Shown piece by piece: positions 1 to 8,419 of a stretch of DNA of 64,000 bases. A program made the translations under genes and the position numbers. The notes under the pieces are model-generated. The model saw nothing but the letters and a program-made list of their open reading frames with translations, did not search any database and had not been told where the DNA came from. This stretch comes from Pseudolabrys sp035718275 (lineage in GTDB: Bacteria > Pseudomonadota > Alphaproteobacteria > Rhizobiales > Xanthobacteraceae), in NCBI GenBank assembly GCA_035718275.1, contig DASTHI010000008.1:101229-165228 (forward strand). The letters run 5' to 3'. Each line of letters starts with the position of its first letter. Position 1 is the stretch's first letter.

Positions 1-81
1 GTCTCGGGCGTCGGACATTCCACCCGGCCTGTCGGGGCCGCCCAGGCCCTTCCGGGCAAAAAGGTCCGACAATTTGGCCAT
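1..81 (-). CDS. N-terminal fragment of an unrecognised protein, cut by the window edge
   Basis: An open frame runs from an ATG at 81 leftwards off the window and reads MAKLSDLFARKGLGGPDRPG and onward for 27 codons without a stop. A GGGGAGG ribosome site lies about seven bases before the ATG. A TATAAT-like stretch near 148-158 on the same strand could be a -10 element. Too little is present to name the product. Confidence 0.4.
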   Translation of the reverse strand, partial: MAKLSDLFARKGLGGPDRPGGMSDARD

Positions 82-450
82 AGCGACGCCTCCCCAACCC
101 CGAAACGCCTGCGAACCGCCCCACCGCCGCGGCAGGAAGGTACGATATTATATAGCTCTGAGGTTGGAAACACTGGCGCTTCCTGCCTGTGAGTTTCGTC
201 GCGTGAAACCGTATGCACGACGGATATAGCCGAACTCTCGCATCAACTTAGGCCCAACGAAGGATGCAGCCAAAGCCGTCGAGCGGATTTATTTCCGCCC
301 AGACGCGTTGCGTACTTTTGTCTGCCTCCAAGACTTGTATCGCAGAAGTGATCTATCGCAGATGAGAAACGAAGGCGCTTGCAAATCGTTCGGAAATCAG
401 GAGTCAACACGGAGCAAAGCTTGTTGATTTGAGGCCTCTCATCGAGAGGT
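82..450. other. Intergenic region, no gene seen
   Basis: No convincing coding frame on either strand. It holds the presumed promoter of the leftward gene that starts at 81. At 435-449 a six-base-pair hairpin (CCTCTC, loop ATC, GAGAGG) lies just beyond the stop of the universal stress protein gene. It lacks a T-run, so it is at best a weak terminator. Confidence 0.4.
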
Positions 451-888
451 TTATTTCCCAGTTTGATTCCGAATCACAAGGACCGAACATTTGGCATATC
501 GCACGACGTGTCCTGCATTCGAGCCAAGGAAATAGGTACGCATGGCAGGCCGATGCGAGCTCATCACGATGAGGTCGGCATTGAAGGCCTTCGCTTCCTC
601 GAGGACCTCGTGATAGATCCCGCCTTGGCGCACCGTTGTCGAGACGCGGTCGGCATCAAGGCCGCACTCGCGCGCGATGAGTGCCAGCGCTTCTTCCGCT
701 GATTTGCGTTGCTGTACGTCAAAATCGGGCGGTACGTATTCCGCCAACATCACCGGTGTCATGGCCAGTACGTTCACCAGTCGCACCATCCCACCGGAGG
801 TCTTCGCCATTTGAACCGCGGTATTGATGGCCGGTTTGGCCAAGTCCTGGTCGGTGAGATCTACCGGCACCAAGATCTTTTTGTACAT
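451..888 (-). CDS. Universal stress protein, UspA family
   Basis: A single Usp domain fills the 145 residues, the usual length for a one-domain member. It opens with the typical first strand YKKILVPVD. The C-terminal half carries the nucleotide-binding signature: a serine-rich SSHR segment, then GSNAGHVV from about residue 122, and a last strand of CSVLVIR. Members of this type bind ATP and form dimers in the cytoplasm; their exact duty is usually unknown. The gene stands alone, on the same strand as the SixA-like gene but 69 bp from it. No membrane segment or signal peptide is visible. The family call is secure; a stress role is inferred from the family only. Confidence 0.9.
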   Translation of the reverse strand: MYKKILVPVDLTDQDLAKPAINTAVQMAKTSGGMVRLVNVLAMTPVMLAEYVPPDFDVQQRKSAEEALALIARECGLDADRVSTTVRQGGIYHEVLEEAKAFNADLIVMSSHRPAMRTYFLGSNAGHVVRYAKCSVLVIRNQTGK

Positions 889-957
889 GACAGCGCCCCT
901 CGTTTCGCCGTAAGGCCGTGATCATGGCACGTTTTCCGGCGCTCGTTGAGCAAGTAA

Positions 958-1485
958 TCAATTCGCCGCTGAGGTCAGCGACTTAGGAGTGACGAAGCGC
1001 TCCAGCCGTCCGGATCTCGCGTGCAGTTTACCCCAGGATTCAAAGGCAAAATCGATGACCAGCAAAGCCGAAGTCGGCAGCTTTTCCCTCAGCCTCTCTC
1101 GTGCATCGACATCGCCGGAGGCAATCAGGGTCACGGCGACCTCGTGCAAGCCGGGATTGTGGGCCAAAATGAGCACACGCTGGATGTTCGCTGGAGTTCG
1201 CCTGATCACATCCATGATTGCATCCGGGCGTGCATCGTAGAGGAGCTCAACCAGCGACGAGGGCGGGGGGCTTTGCAGGAATTGAGCGGCCAGCTGCCAG
1301 GTTTCCTGGGCTCGCAGTGCCGGCGAAATCAGTGCCTGGTCAGGAAGGAGCGCATGCGAGGCCATGTAGGAACCGATCAAGGCGGCGTCGCGTCGGCCAT
1401 GGTCGTCCAATTTGCGTGCGCGGTCATCCGTCCCCGGCAGAGATCGTTCAGCTTCGGCGTGGCGGAAAAGAAAGAGGCGGCGCAT
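958..1485 (-). CDS. SixA-like phosphohistidine phosphatase (histidine phosphatase family)
   Basis: The N-terminus has the catalytic RHAE motif (residues 8-11), whose histidine becomes phosphorylated. A second core histidine lies in ILAHNPG (His109). The length of 175 residues and the HNPG context fit the short SixA branch rather than phosphoglycerate mutases. SixA removes phosphate from histidines of phosphotransfer proteins; the substrate here is unknown. A Usp gene lies downstream on the same strand, and the FAD oxidoreductase gene starts divergently 81 bp away. Confidence 0.85.
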   Translation of the reverse strand: MRRLFLFRHAEAERSLPGTDDRARKLDDHGRRDAALIGSYMASHALLPDQALISPALRAQETWQLAAQFLQSPPPSSLVELLYDARPDAIMDVIRRTPANIQRVLILAHNPGLHEVAVTLIASGDVDARERLREKLPTSALLVIDFAFESWGKLHARSGRLERFVTPKSLTSAAN

Positions 1486-1566
1486 GGTCGTCCAAAGCAG
1501 GGAAGGGCCAGGCTCGGCAGTGTATCATGCTCTCGCTTCAAACCGAGTGGCGGGATATGAAGTCGG

Positions 1567-2934
1567 ATGATGGGCTTCATGAGCAGCGGCGACATGGAAG
1601 CAGGATGGTACGAGGCGGCGAGCGTTGCCCGTCCGGACCGCCCGCGCCTGAATGTCGACCTCGACGTGGACGTCTGCGTCATTGGAGCCGGTCTGGCCGG
1701 CTTGACCATTGCGCGTGAAGTGGCCACGCGCGGATGGTCGGTTGCGGTTCTCGAAGCTGGACGCATCGCCTGGGCTGCGTCAGGCCGCAGCATGGGGTTT
1801 GTTCTTCCCGGATTTTCGCAGGACCTTAAGGAGATTATCGAGCGAGTCGGACTGGACCATGCAAAGGAGTTGTGGGCTCTTTCCGAGCGTGGAGTCGAAT
1901 ACGTCCGCAGCACTGTCCTTGATACGCAGATGCCTGGCGTCGACCTCATCAATGGCTGGCTTCATGTCTCGAAGATCGACAATGACAGCGAGTTGCGCGC
2001 TGAATCGGAGCGAATGCGTTGGATAGGTGCTGATGTGGAGTTCTGGCCCCCGCAACGGGTAAGGGATCAGCTCCGCAGCCCGCGCTATTTCAGTGCGGTG
2101 CACTATCGACAAGCCTTCCACATTGATCCGCACAATTACGCTCTTGGCCTAGCCGCGATCGCCGAAAAATCCGGCGCTCGCATATTTGAGCAGACGCCGG
2201 CCGTCTCACTTGATCCGGCAGGCGTGCGGAAGCGGATTGTTACGCCTGCGGGGCGGGTACGTGCCGCCCACGTGGTGATGTCTGGAAATGTTCATCTCGG
2301 TGCGCTGATGCCGCAACTGGCTACGACCCTGCTGCCGGTCAGCACATTCGTCATGGTCACTGAGCCGATCGGCGAAATTCTGCACGATATCGTGCGGTAT
2401 CGGGGCGCGGTCAGCGATACTACTCGGGCAGACAACCACTATCGCATTGTGGGGGGCGACCGCCTTCAATGGGCCGGGAGAATAAGGGTTTGGGATGCCA
2501 ATCCGCGCTCGATCGCGCGCGCCCTTGCCAACGACATTCGTCGGACTTTTCCCGATCTGGGGCGAGTGGAAGTTGCGCACTGCTGGCGCGGGACGTTAGG
2601 GCGTACCGTCCACCGCATGCCGCAGATTGGGGAGCTTGAACCGGGTGTGTGGCTGTCGAGCGGCTTTGGCGCTCACGGACTGAATACGAGTGCCATGGCG
2701 GGCGAACTCGTCGCGCGCGGCATTGTCGACGCGGATCAAACCTGGCGCCTTTTCGCGCCGTACGAATTGGTTTGGGCCGGCGGAGTTCTCGGCAGAGCTC
2801 TCGCACAGGCGCTGTACTGGGGCACGAGACCGCTCGATCGCATTGCACAGGAAACGTCGCGTTACAGGGCGCGAGTGCGCAGACGAAAGGCCGCCCATAA
2901 AATGGCGAAGGATTCGGTGAGCGCGAGCAATTGA
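1567..2934 (+). CDS. FAD-dependent amine/D-amino-acid-type oxidoreductase
   Basis: A 455-residue protein of the DAO family. It has a Rossmann nucleotide-binding motif VCVIGAGLAGL at residues 37-47 followed by the acidic end of strand two (VLEAG). The region around HCWRGTLGRTVHRMPQIGEL and the later GFGAHGLNTSAMAGEL match the C-terminal FAD contacts seen in gamma-glutamylputrescine oxidase-like (PuuB-type) proteins. It probably oxidises an amino group with oxygen or a quinone; the substrate cannot be told. Three close ATGs (1567, 1570, 1579) compete and none has a strong ribosome site. It stands alone, and its end faces the minus-strand MoxR gene 16 bp away. Confidence 0.85.
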   Translation: MMGFMSSGDMEAGWYEAASVARPDRPRLNVDLDVDVCVIGAGLAGLTIAREVATRGWSVAVLEAGRIAWAASGRSMGFVLPGFSQDLKEIIERVGLDHAKELWALSERGVEYVRSTVLDTQMPGVDLINGWLHVSKIDNDSELRAESERMRWIGADVEFWPPQRVRDQLRSPRYFSAVHYRQAFHIDPHNYALGLAAIAEKSGARIFEQTPAVSLDPAGVRKRIVTPAGRVRAAHVVMSGNVHLGALMPQLATTLLPVSTFVMVTEPIGEILHDIVRYRGAVSDTTRADNHYRIVGGDRLQWAGRIRVWDANPRSIARALANDIRRTFPDLGRVEVAHCWRGTLGRTVHRMPQIGELEPGVWLSSGFGAHGLNTSAMAGELVARGIVDADQTWRLFAPYELVWAGGVLGRALAQALYWGTRPLDRIAQETSRYRARVRRRKAAHKMAKDSVSASN

Positions 2935-2950
2935 AAGATCACCCGCGCGC

Positions 2951-3799
2951 TTACGATCGGCTTTCGCGCCGGCTCATGAAAGCTAGGCGTTCGAAGAGGT
3001 GAACATCCTGCTCGTTCTTGAGCAACGCGCCATGTAATGGAGGAATGAGCCTGTTCGGGTCACGCTCGCGAAGCGTTTCGGGCCCGATGTCCTCAGCCAT
3101 CAGCAGCTTGAGCCAGTCGAGAAGCTCCGAGGTGGAGGGCTTCTTTTTCATTCCAGGCACCTCGCGAATTTCGTAGAAGAGCCTGAGCGCTTCGGCGACG
3201 AGCCTTTGCTTGATCCCCGGAAAATGGACTTCCACTATCGCCCGCATCGTCTCGGTGTCCGGAAAACGGATGTAATGGAAGAAACAGCGCCTTAGGAATG
3301 CATCGGGCAATTCCTTCTCGTTGTTCGACGTAATAATAACAATGGGCCGGCGCTTCGCTCTCACCGTCTCTCCGGTCTCGTATACAAAGAATTCCATGCG
3401 ATCGAGTTCCTGCAGCAAGTCGTTGGGAAACTCGATATCAGCCTTGTCTATTTCGTCGATCAGCAGGACGGGCCGATCGTCGGAAATGAAAGCATCCCAA
3501 AGTTTGCCGCGTTTGATGTAGTTGCGGATGTCTTTCACGCGCTCATCGCCAAGCTGACTGTCGCGGAGGCGTGACACTGCGTCATATTCATAGAGACCCT
3601 GCAGCGCCTTGGTCGTCGACTTGATATGCCACTCGATGAGGGGGGCCCCGATCGCTCTTGCAATTTCCAGCGCGAGGATAGTCTTGCCTGTTCCTGGCTC
3701 GCCCTTCACCAGCAGTGGACGCTCAAGAGTGATCGCCGCATTGACGGCTACTTTGAGGTCCTTGGTTGCCACATAGGCCTTGGTGCCTTCGAAACGCAT
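2951..3799 (-). CDS. MoxR family AAA ATPase
   Basis: The 282-residue protein is a compact AAA+ module. Walker A is GEPGTGKT (residues 33-40), Walker B is VLLIDEIDKA near residue 110, and an arginine-rich FLRRCFFHY segment follows. MoxR ATPases act as chaperones for assembling or metallating partner proteins, usually with a von Willebrand (VWA) protein encoded nearby. No VWA gene is visible here, so the partner must lie elsewhere. It ends close to the convergent FAD oxidoreductase gene and lies 68 bp downstream of the TPR/GT41 gene on the same strand. Confidence 0.9.
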   Translation of the reverse strand: MRFEGTKAYVATKDLKVAVNAAITLERPLLVKGEPGTGKTILALEIARAIGAPLIEWHIKSTTKALQGLYEYDAVSRLRDSQLGDERVKDIRNYIKRGKLWDAFISDDRPVLLIDEIDKADIEFPNDLLQELDRMEFFVYETGETVRAKRRPIVIITSNNEKELPDAFLRRCFFHYIRFPDTETMRAIVEVHFPGIKQRLVAEALRLFYEIREVPGMKKKPSTSELLDWLKLLMAEDIGPETLRERDPNRLIPPLHGALLKNEQDVHLFERLAFMSRRESRS

Positions 3800-3867
3800 G
3801 CACTTGCTCCGTCGTCGCCCTGACCCGGATCGGCGTGAATGCGCACGGCCTCAGGCAGCGCCCCGGG

Positions 3868-6108
3868 CTAGCCTCTTACCGCGCGCTCAAGCAGGTTCTC
3901 AAGCGCGGCGATGGGTGTGCGGTCCCTATATACTTTGTCCCTGCTTTGCGCCATCCGCGCGGAAATTTCGCTTCGGAACTTCGGGTCGCGGCCGATACGC
4001 GTCGCAACATCCACGTACTCATCGATGTTCGTGGCAATGGTTTCTGTCACTCCCATCATTCGCAGAATTGCAGCGCTGTGCCGGCCGCGCATGGTAGCGC
4101 CTTCGAACGTGACCAAGGGCAGGGCCTGCGCCAGGCATTCGAGGGCGGAATTGCAGCCCGACCACCCGATGCTGTCCAGAAACACATCCGCAAGACCCGA
4201 GGCGGATACGAATTTGCTTTGACTGAGCCGGTTCAAGAAGACGCAATGATCATCGGCCCGAAGTCCCGCTGCCGAAAACGCGCGGTCGAGCCGCTCACGC
4301 AATGTGGAGGTGATTTTCGGCGCTCCGAAATGCCGTAAGAACACGAACTGACAATCGCCCAAGTTCTTGGCGATGCGCACCAGGACGTCATCATATTGGG
4401 GCAGATATTTGAACAGCGACTGCGCACTCCAGAACACGATCGCGCTGTCGCGCAGCCCGAGCTCGGCGCGCGTGACCGGAACTGGCTCTGCCGGAGCCGG
4501 ATCATAATAGATCGAGAGATTTGGCAGGCGCACCAGCCGTTCCGTGTAATAGGCATCCGCGTCAGGCGGTTCCATCAGGTCACTCGAAAGAAAATAGTCG
4601 AGTGTCGATAGACCGCTCGTCTCCGGATGGCCCCAGGAATTGCATTGCACTAAGGCCAGCCGCTGGGCTGCGAGTTGCAGGGACGCAAGGTCCATCAGAA
4701 GTCCGGGATAAATGAGGGCGTGCGGCGCATCGGCGAGGATGATCTTGCGCCACCCGTCTGTATCGAGACTGCGATGGACAAAGCGGTCGCACAGTTCGGC
4801 TGCTGCGTCCGTCTGCTCGTCATGGATGGCACCGAGATGATAACCGGTGACGTGAAAACGGCTGCGATCGAGTTGGCTGACCCATCCTTTAATGGGAATT
4901 TTCCAGTTGGAGTGCCGATAAAAGAAACTGCTCACGATACCCACCCGGATCGGCTCGCCGGGTGCAGGCGGCGGGGCAAGCTGAGCAGGCGAAAATTGCC
5001 GTTCGACAATCCGACGGATCATCTCGCCATAAATCTTCTGCAGGTCCCGATCGTTCTGACCCTGATAGGCGAGAAGGAATGGATGCCTCGATCCAATGGC
5101 CTTGATCAGGTCGCCCTTGAGAAGTCCACGTTCGACATCGCTGCTCAGCCGGCGTAACTTCTGCTCATAGGCGGCGCGCCGCCGCTGAATTTCGGCTTGA
5201 TCCATATAGATCACCGGCAGTTCGGCGAAGCAGTGGGCGAAACGGGCTTCCGCATGGCCGGGCTCCAGGGCCAATGCCTGCTCGAGATCAGCGGCGGCTT
5301 CCTCGTTGCGGCTGATTTCGAGAAGGCAGCGGGCTCGCTGATACCAGGCTTCCGCATCGCGCGGATTGACTGTGATCGCAGCAGTAAAATTCTCAATTGC
5401 ATCGTCGGCGCGATCCAGGCCAAGCAGGACCCGGCCGCGATTGTTGCGCGACTCCCTGAAATCAGGCGCAAGGGTCAGCGCGTGCTCGTAGTCGGCCAAT
5501 GCTTCGGGCAACCGATTGAGGCCTTCCATCACCGCGCCGCGATTGTTCAGCGCCTTCACGTAGCGAGGCCTTAAAGCAAGCGCCCGATTCAAGCTTTCCA
5601 GCGCCTCGTCATATCTGCCGAGCACGCGAAGCGATGAGCCCAGGTTGTAGTGTGCATCGGCATACTCATCTTTTAGCGCAAGGGCTTTTTGGAAGCACTC
5701 GACGGCCTCTTCGTGCCGTCCCAAACTCGCCAGCACCGCGCCGCGATTATTGTGCGCTTCGGCGAATTTCGATTTTTTCTTCAGAGCAGCATCGAAACTG
5801 GCGAGCGCCTCCTCGGTGCGATCAAGCGCGTGCAAAATCATTCCGTAGTTCACCAGAACCTGCGGTGATGGCTTGCGTGCGCGCATCGCGGCTGAGATCA
5901 GCCGCAGTGCACCGGAAGCGTCTCCTTTCGCGAGCCTGATCACGCTGAGCATCTGCAGCGCATCGAAGTGATCAGGCCGATGCGCAAGCACTTCTGAATA
6001 AAGCCGCTCTGCATCGGTCAGACGGCCCTGATGATGGAGAGCCAGCGCCTGCGCGAATATCTGCGGCACCTTCAGCGATTCGGATTTTGACAGCGGCGCT
6101 GTCGGCAT
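3868..6108 (-). CDS. TPR protein with C-terminal GT41 (O-GlcNAc transferase/SPINDLY-like) domain
   Basis: The first 290 or so residues are tandem 34-residue TPR units, with repeated AxxNRGxxLxxLxRxxEA patterns. The rest (about 320-740) resembles the bacterial GT41 O-linked glycosyltransferase region, including a DVFLDSIGWSGCNSALECLAQ-type segment and a GRHSAAILRMMG motif near the donor site. Such enzymes add a sugar to Ser/Thr of protein acceptors held by the TPR coil. In several motile bacteria they modify flagellin, and this gene lies less than 1 kb from the flagellar cluster, so flagellin is a reasonable but unproven acceptor. Total length is 746 residues with no signal peptide. Confidence 0.85.
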   Translation of the reverse strand: MPTAPLSKSESLKVPQIFAQALALHHQGRLTDAERLYSEVLAHRPDHFDALQMLSVIRLAKGDASGALRLISAAMRARKPSPQVLVNYGMILHALDRTEEALASFDAALKKKSKFAEAHNNRGAVLASLGRHEEAVECFQKALALKDEYADAHYNLGSSLRVLGRYDEALESLNRALALRPRYVKALNNRGAVMEGLNRLPEALADYEHALTLAPDFRESRNNRGRVLLGLDRADDAIENFTAAITVNPRDAEAWYQRARCLLEISRNEEAAADLEQALALEPGHAEARFAHCFAELPVIYMDQAEIQRRRAAYEQKLRRLSSDVERGLLKGDLIKAIGSRHPFLLAYQGQNDRDLQKIYGEMIRRIVERQFSPAQLAPPPAPGEPIRVGIVSSFFYRHSNWKIPIKGWVSQLDRSRFHVTGYHLGAIHDEQTDAAAELCDRFVHRSLDTDGWRKIILADAPHALIYPGLLMDLASLQLAAQRLALVQCNSWGHPETSGLSTLDYFLSSDLMEPPDADAYYTERLVRLPNLSIYYDPAPAEPVPVTRAELGLRDSAIVFWSAQSLFKYLPQYDDVLVRIAKNLGDCQFVFLRHFGAPKITSTLRERLDRAFSAAGLRADDHCVFLNRLSQSKFVSASGLADVFLDSIGWSGCNSALECLAQALPLVTFEGATMRGRHSAAILRMMGVTETIATNIDEYVDVATRIGRDPKFRSEISARMAQSRDKVYRDRTPIAALENLLERAVRG

Positions 6109-6307
6109 GAATGACCCTCGAAATCGATGGGTAAGAAAGCCGAACTGAGTCGTCTAGCGTAAAAGACGGCCTGTCCGCGGCCTCGATTAACGCGAACGTG
6201 ATAGAGCGCGAGCCTTGTTGATTTTGCACCGCGCCGCCGGTCGTCTATGGCAAAGTTGAAAGTTAAAGAGATTGATCAGGCGGGGGCTGACGAAAGGTGA
6301 ACCCGTG

Positions 6308-6808
6308 ATGATGAACCGCCGAGCGCTCTTACTCGGGGCCGCGATAGGCTCAGCAGCAAGTGCTTTAATTCGAGCGACAAAGGCCCAGGCCATGCCTCCG
6401 AGCATCGATTATCGCAATTTGTCGGATGCGGAGTGGCGTAAGCGTCTCACGCCCTCGCAGTACGAGGTGCTGCGCAAGCACGGAACCGAAAGAGCGGGAA
6501 GCAGCCCTCTCAACCGCGAGAAACGAAAGGGTATTTTCGCCTGCGCAGGTTGCGATTTACCGCTTTTCTCCTCCGAAACAAAATTTGAGAGCGGGACCGG
6601 ATGGCCAAGCTTCTATAGGCCTTTGCCGGACGCCGTGGGGACCAAGATCGATCGGTCGTTTTTCATGACCCGAACCGAGGTGCACTGCAGCCGGTGTCTT
6701 GGTCATCTCGGACATGTATTCGAGGACGGACCGCCGCCGACCGGGCTGCGGTACTGCATGAACGGCACGGCCATGCAGTTCATTCCGGAAGCATCGTCAT
6801 CGTCCTGA
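6308..6808 (+). CDS. msrB: Peptide-methionine (R)-S-oxide reductase MsrB, exported form
   Basis: The SelR domain carries two zinc-binding CxxC pairs (CAGC and CSRC), the GHVF loop, and the catalytic cysteine in RYCMNG near the C-terminus. It reduces methionine-R-sulfoxide in proteins. The ATG at 6308 is preferred because AAAGGTGA lies just upstream and because it yields NRRALLLGAAIGSAASALI, a positively charged hydrophobic leader ending in AQA. Export by Sec or Tat is therefore likely, so this copy would protect envelope proteins. Longer in-frame starts (6272, GTG 6305) are possible. About 166 residues. Confidence 0.9.
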   Translation: MMNRRALLLGAAIGSAASALIRATKAQAMPPSIDYRNLSDAEWRKRLTPSQYEVLRKHGTERAGSSPLNREKRKGIFACAGCDLPLFSSETKFESGTGWPSFYRPLPDAVGTKIDRSFFMTRTEVHCSRCLGHLGHVFEDGPPPTGLRYCMNGTAMQFIPEASSSS

Positions 6809-6815
6809 TATCCAT

Positions 6816-6832
6816 GCCGGCAAAATCTGCCG
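6816..6832. promoter_or_regulatory. ftr-like palindrome upstream of the flgE promoter
   Basis: CCGGCAAAATCTGCCGG is a near-perfect palindrome centred about 100 bp upstream of the sigma-54 promoter of flgE. The same CGGCAAAnnnTGCC pattern recurs at the other flagellar promoters in this window. In Caulobacter the activator FlbD binds similar ftr elements at about this distance from sigma-54 promoters. Assigning it to a FlbD-like protein is inference. Confidence 0.6.
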
Positions 6833-6917
6833 GAGGATCGGGCAGAAAGCACCGCCCGGCGGCCGCACCTCGCTTGCGGCAGTCCCGTTAGCTTTTGATT
6901 TTTCTGAAGTTTCCGGC

Positions 6918-6932
6918 TGGCACGGCCGTTGC
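6918..6932 (+). promoter_or_regulatory. Sigma-54 promoter of the flgE-flgK-flgL operon
   Basis: TGGCACGGCCGTTGC matches the -24/-12 consensus TGGCAC-N5-TTGC exactly, with the invariant GG and GC ten bases apart. It lies 65 bp before the flgE ATG, and transcription would start near 6944. Late flagellar genes of alphaproteobacteria commonly use sigma-54. Confidence 0.8.
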
Positions 6933-6996
6933 GAGGGTGGAAGCCGAATGCGCAGCCCCGAGAGGGGCGAAGTGTGTCCCGTTCCGGAGATGACTC

Positions 6997-8379
6997 ATGG
7001 GTTTGTTCGACGCTCTCACGACTGCGGTCAGCGGCTTGAATGCTCAGTCATTCGCGATGCAGAACATTTCGGGCAACATCGCGAACTCTCAAACCACCGC
7101 CTATAAAGGAATCGACACGAGTTTCGCCAACATGATCCCCGGCGACTCGGTGCCGACGCGCCAGATTGCCGGCGGTGTCATCGCCAATTCGCGCGCCACG
7201 AACAACGTCCAGGGCACAATTCAGAGCACCAAGTCCACTACGGACATGGCGATCAACGGCAATGGCTATTTCATCGTGCAAGCACCGACCGGATTTAGCG
7301 GCAACCAGCCGCTGTTCGGCGGAATAGATAGCTACACCCGGCGCGGTGATTTCCAGTTGGATGCGAACGGATATCTGGTGAACGGCTCCGGATATTTTCT
7401 TGAAGGCATTCCGATCGACCCCACGACCGGCAACCCGGTCGGCAGCGTGGCGGCTCCCTTGCAGTTCCAGGGCAATTTTTTACCCGCCAGTGCAACGAGT
7501 CAGGTCAACTACGGCATCAACCTGCCATCTTTGCCGCAGACCAACGCATTCACGGCGACGACGCCGAATTCCGAACTCCTCAATCCGGCGGACTTTTCGG
7601 TGGGCAATGATCCAACCATTGCGGGGACGGGGGTGGTCGTCGGCCAGGACGTCAGCACGTTCGTGAATGAGACGATCGATGGGGGTTCCGTCACGATCTA
7701 TGACGCGATCGGTACGCCCGCGAACCTGCAGCTTCGATGGGCGAAGGTGGACAGCGTTGCGGCCGGTGGCGCGGACACGTGGGAATTGTTCTACCAGGCA
7801 GATGCCACGGCAACCGGTACCAACCCGGCGTGGATCAATTCGGGTATCAGTTTTGCGTTCGACGCAAACGGGCAATTGAATCCGCCGATCACCAACATTC
7901 CCCTAACCGGCGTGACGATCAACACCACGACCATAGGCAACCTCAACATCAGCAGTCCCACGGGCGGCATCACGCAATTCGCCAATACCAGCGGTGTGGC
8001 CACCGTCAACAACCTGCAGCAGAACGGCTACGCGGCCGGTCAGTTGAAATCAATCGCGGTCAGCGATGCCGGCAACATCATCGGAACGTTCTCTAACGGC
8101 CAAAACGTGGCTCTGGCCCAGGTGCCGTTGGTCCACTTCAACAGCCCGAACAATCTGAAGGCGCTTGACGGCGGCGCCTATCAATTGACGAATGAATCGG
8201 GACCCGCCCTGGCAGGGTCATCCGGCAAGATCATCGGACAGTCACTCGAGGCGTCGAATACCGATATCGCGACGGAGTTCACAAAGCTGATCGTGACGCA
8301 GCAGGCCTACTCCGCGAACACCAAGGTGATCACGACCGCAAACCAGATGTCGCAAGATCTGCTCAACGTCATTCGATAA
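6997..8379 (+). CDS. flgE: Flagellar hook protein FlgE
   Basis: The hook subunit forms the curved joint outside the cell. Residues 1-40 are the conserved axial-protein N-terminus (GLFDALTTAVSGLNAQSFAM, then NIANSQTTAYKG). The C-terminus ends with the matching coiled segment (SLEASNTDIATEFTKLIVTQQAYSAN ... DLLNVIR, abbreviated). The middle holds the variable FlgE D2-like domain. At 460 residues it is within the normal range for rhizobial FlgE. It is first in an operon with flgK and flgL, read from the sigma-54 promoter just upstream, and is exported by the flagellar type III system without a cleaved signal. Confidence 0.93.
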   Translation: MGLFDALTTAVSGLNAQSFAMQNISGNIANSQTTAYKGIDTSFANMIPGDSVPTRQIAGGVIANSRATNNVQGTIQSTKSTTDMAINGNGYFIVQAPTGFSGNQPLFGGIDSYTRRGDFQLDANGYLVNGSGYFLEGIPIDPTTGNPVGSVAAPLQFQGNFLPASATSQVNYGINLPSLPQTNAFTATTPNSELLNPADFSVGNDPTIAGTGVVVGQDVSTFVNETIDGGSVTIYDAIGTPANLQLRWAKVDSVAAGGADTWELFYQADATATGTNPAWINSGISFAFDANGQLNPPITNIPLTGVTINTTTIGNLNISSPTGGITQFANTSGVATVNNLQQNGYAAGQLKSIAVSDAGNIIGTFSNGQNVALAQVPLVHFNSPNNLKALDGGAYQLTNESGPALAGSSGKIIGQSLEASNTDIATEFTKLIVTQQAYSANTKVITTANQMSQDLLNVIR

Positions 8380-8419
8380 TTGGCATATGAGCGCCCACTG
8401 TCAGTGATCGGACCGGATC

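Noticed and set aside
1377..1952. Long open frame opposite the FAD oxidoreductase and SixA genes
   Set aside because: It is Arg/Pro/Ser-rich without a domain, as expected for an antisense frame in GC-rich DNA; the sense genes have clear motifs.
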